A stretch of DNA of 33,247 nucleotides, from contig DAOWET010000131.1 in assembly GCA_030638335.1 (NCBI GenBank), positions 1-33,247 of the forward strand, read 5' to 3'. The position numbers were made by a program, and so were the translations under genes. Positions 32,317 through 33,247 of this stretch are shown piece after piece; position 1 is the stretch's first letter, and each line of letters opens with the position of its first letter. The stretch comes from Nitrospirota bacterium (GTDB lineage Bacteria > Nitrospirota > Thermodesulfovibrionia > Thermodesulfovibrionales > JdFR-86). Below the pieces are notes generated by a model. It saw only the letters and a list, made by a program, of their open reading frames with translations. It searched no databases and was not told the origin of the DNA.

Positions 32317-32718
32317 TCATTCCGGTCCAGGCCGGTTCAGGCCGCGGGTGAATTCCACGGGAAGGCGCGTTGGCCGGCCCGTGGGACCCAGCATGGCCAC
32401 AGTGACCTCTGCCTCTGCAAGCAGGGTATCGCCTCGGAGGCATTGCTGCCTGAGCATGGCAGAGGCGTGTTTGCACCATCCCAGCCCGGTCTGAATCTCA
32501 ACAGTGTCACCGAGCCTTGCCGGGCTCCGGTATTTAATGTCAACGCGGGTAACTATGAAGATGCGGTTCTTGTTATGAAGCTGTGCGAGGTCCAGCCCCA
32601 TCTCAAAGATCATCTCCGTGCGGCCCCGTTCCATGTACCTCAAGTAGTTGGCATGGTAGACCACGCCTCCCGCGCCGGTGTCTTCATAATAGATCTTGAT
32701 CTTCATGCTGTGAGACAT
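32317..32718 (-). CDS. ybgC: YbgC-type acyl-CoA thioesterase (hot-dog fold)
   Basis: The 133-residue protein contains the family signature Y-Y-E-D-T-G-A-G-G-V-V-Y-H-A-N-Y near its N-terminus, with the catalytic Asp13 and the conserved H-A-N-Y, followed by R-Y-M-E-R-G-R-T-E. The length is normal for a single hot-dog domain. The start at 32718 has AGGA nine bases upstream; an internal ATG four codons later is an alternative. The family hydrolyses acyl-CoA or acyl-ACP and often sits with tol-pal genes, which are not in this window. The DsbC-like gene follows 50 bases downstream on the same strand, so the two may be co-transcribed. Confidence 0.9.
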   Translation of the reverse strand: MSHSMKIKIYYEDTGAGGVVYHANYLRYMERGRTEMIFEMGLDLAQLHNKNRIFIVTRVDIKYRSPARLGDTVEIQTGLGWCKHASAMLRQQCLRGDTLLAEAEVTVAMLGPTGRPTRLPVEFTRGLNRPGPE

Positions 32719-32803
32719 ACAATTTATCCTAACCTGTTTTGGCCGCTTAAAGCCAGTTTCACACGCATGTGTCCGTCATGGGCGGTGGAGGCCGGAAAAT
32801 TGA

Positions 32804-32809
32804 TATAAT
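32804..32809 (+). promoter_or_regulatory. TATAAT box immediately before uppP
   Basis: A perfect TATAAT ends eight bases before ATG 32818, and no ribosome site lies between. The surrounding ATAATATCnGGAT is shared with the start of the PGPGW gene. It suggests a leaderless or near-leaderless transcript. Confidence 0.35.
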
Positions 32810-32817
32810 ATCTGGAT

Positions 32818-33247
32818 ATGTTTGAGGCCATCATATTAGGCATAGTGCAGGGTATCACGGAGTTCCTGCCCATAAGCTCAACAGCGCACCTGGTGCTGCT
32901 GCCAAAGCTGTTCGGGTGGGAGAACCAGCTGCTGAGCTCCCTGAGTTTCGATGTGGCCCTGCATGTGGGCACGCTCCTGAGCGTGCTTGTCTGCCTGTAT
33001 GAGGACATCATTGATATGATGCGCAACAACCGCAAGCTCATCCTGCTGATAGCAGGGGCGACGGTCCCCGCGGGTGTTGCGGGCGTATTCCTGGACGATT
33101 ATGTAAGCGGCGCTTTCAGGGACCCGGCACTTATCGCGGGCACACTGGTTGTCTTCGGCATAGTGATGTTCCTCTCAGAGCGCTTTCGGCAGCACAGGAC
33201 CATGGATTCCTTCACATGGGGCGACGCGCTTTTTGTGGGGTGCGCAC
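32818..33247 (+). CDS. uppP: Undecaprenyl-diphosphatase UppP/BacA (3' truncated by the window end)
   Basis: ATG 32818 opens a frame that runs to the window end (143 complete codons). The N-terminus has the family hallmark Q-G-I-T-E-F-L-P-I-S-S-T-A-H-L (residues 11-25), with the catalytic Glu and Ser/His region, then D-V-A-L-H-V-G-T-L and A-T-V-P-A-G-V-A-G, and finally T-W-G-D-A-L-F-V-G near the cut. UppP removes a phosphate from undecaprenyl diphosphate at the membrane to recycle the carrier for peptidoglycan and other glycans. This could also serve the polyprenyl-linked glycosyltransferases at 22271-24216. About half of a normal ~270-residue protein is present. Confidence 0.95.
   Translation, partial: MFEAIILGIVQGITEFLPISSTAHLVLLPKLFGWENQLLSSLSFDVALHVGTLLSVLVCLYEDIIDMMRNNRKLILLIAGATVPAGVAGVFLDDYVSGAFRDPALIAGTLVVFGIVMFLSERFRQHRTMDSFTWGDALFVGCA

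Noticed and set aside
1-33247. tRNA, rRNA, CRISPR arrays and GEMM-type riboswitches
   Set aside because: None was recognised on either strand. GEMM riboswitches often precede multiheme cytochromes in Geobacter, but the conserved core was not seen before any of the cytochrome genes here.

Overview
The window reads as a chromosome fragment of a GC-rich, Gram-negative, probably anaerobic, metal- or sulfur-respiring bacterium. Nitrospirota or Desulfobacterota/Desulfuromonadales-like lineages are the best guess; this is inferred from gene content, not from a phylogenetic marker. The supporting traits are giant CxxCH/CxxxxCH multiheme cytochromes of the Geobacter type, cytochrome c maturation by System II (CcsA/ResB), two B12-binding radical SAM proteins, and an apparent selenocysteine codon in a periplasmic disulfide isomerase.

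Layout. (1) 1-473: the 3' end of a secreted protein with an Ig-like region and a FIMAH-like C-terminus, closed by a GC-rich hairpin. (2) 474-1317: an AT-richer, apparently gene-poor stretch with a 9-bp triple repeat inside an inverted repeat, a decayed zinc-ribbon fragment, one doubtful small ORF and a switch-like set of inverted repeats. (3) 1318-19977: an apparent 18.6-kb operon, all on the + strand: a secreted beta-propeller/BACON/FG-GAP protein, a 2517-residue cytochrome with about 61 heme motifs, a 97-residue membrane protein, a membrane-fused spermidine-synthase-like protein, and a 2075-residue protein with beta-sandwich repeats followed by about 26 heme motifs. A strong intrinsic terminator closes it. 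(4) 20041-24216: an SGNH hydrolase on the minus strand, then a + strand group with an unknown anchored protein, a GT39/PMT-type membrane glycosyltransferase and a GT2 polyprenyl-phosphate-sugar-synthase-like enzyme. (5) 24341-28040: a tightly overlapping cytochrome c maturation operon (ccsA, an unknown exported protein, a ResB-like protein, resB). (6) 28059-31479: two divergent B12-binding radical SAM genes and a PGPGW membrane protein. (7) 31484-32718, minus strand: a YbgC-type thioesterase and a DsbC-like isomerase whose active site reads U-P-A-C through an in-frame TGA. (8) 32818 to the end: the start of uppP.

How the genes may work together (inference). The large operon would make extracellular or outer-surface multiheme electron carriers held by beta-rich scaffolds. 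The ccsA/resB operon would attach roughly 87 hemes per pair of cytochromes. The DsbC-like selenoprotein is well suited to keep or repair the many heme-binding cysteines in the periplasm. The GT39/GT2 pair and UppP share polyprenyl-phosphate chemistry. The most notable single result is the selenocysteine-containing DsbC-like gene, which looks like two broken ORFs unless the TGA is read as Sec. Heme-motif counts were made by eye from the translations.
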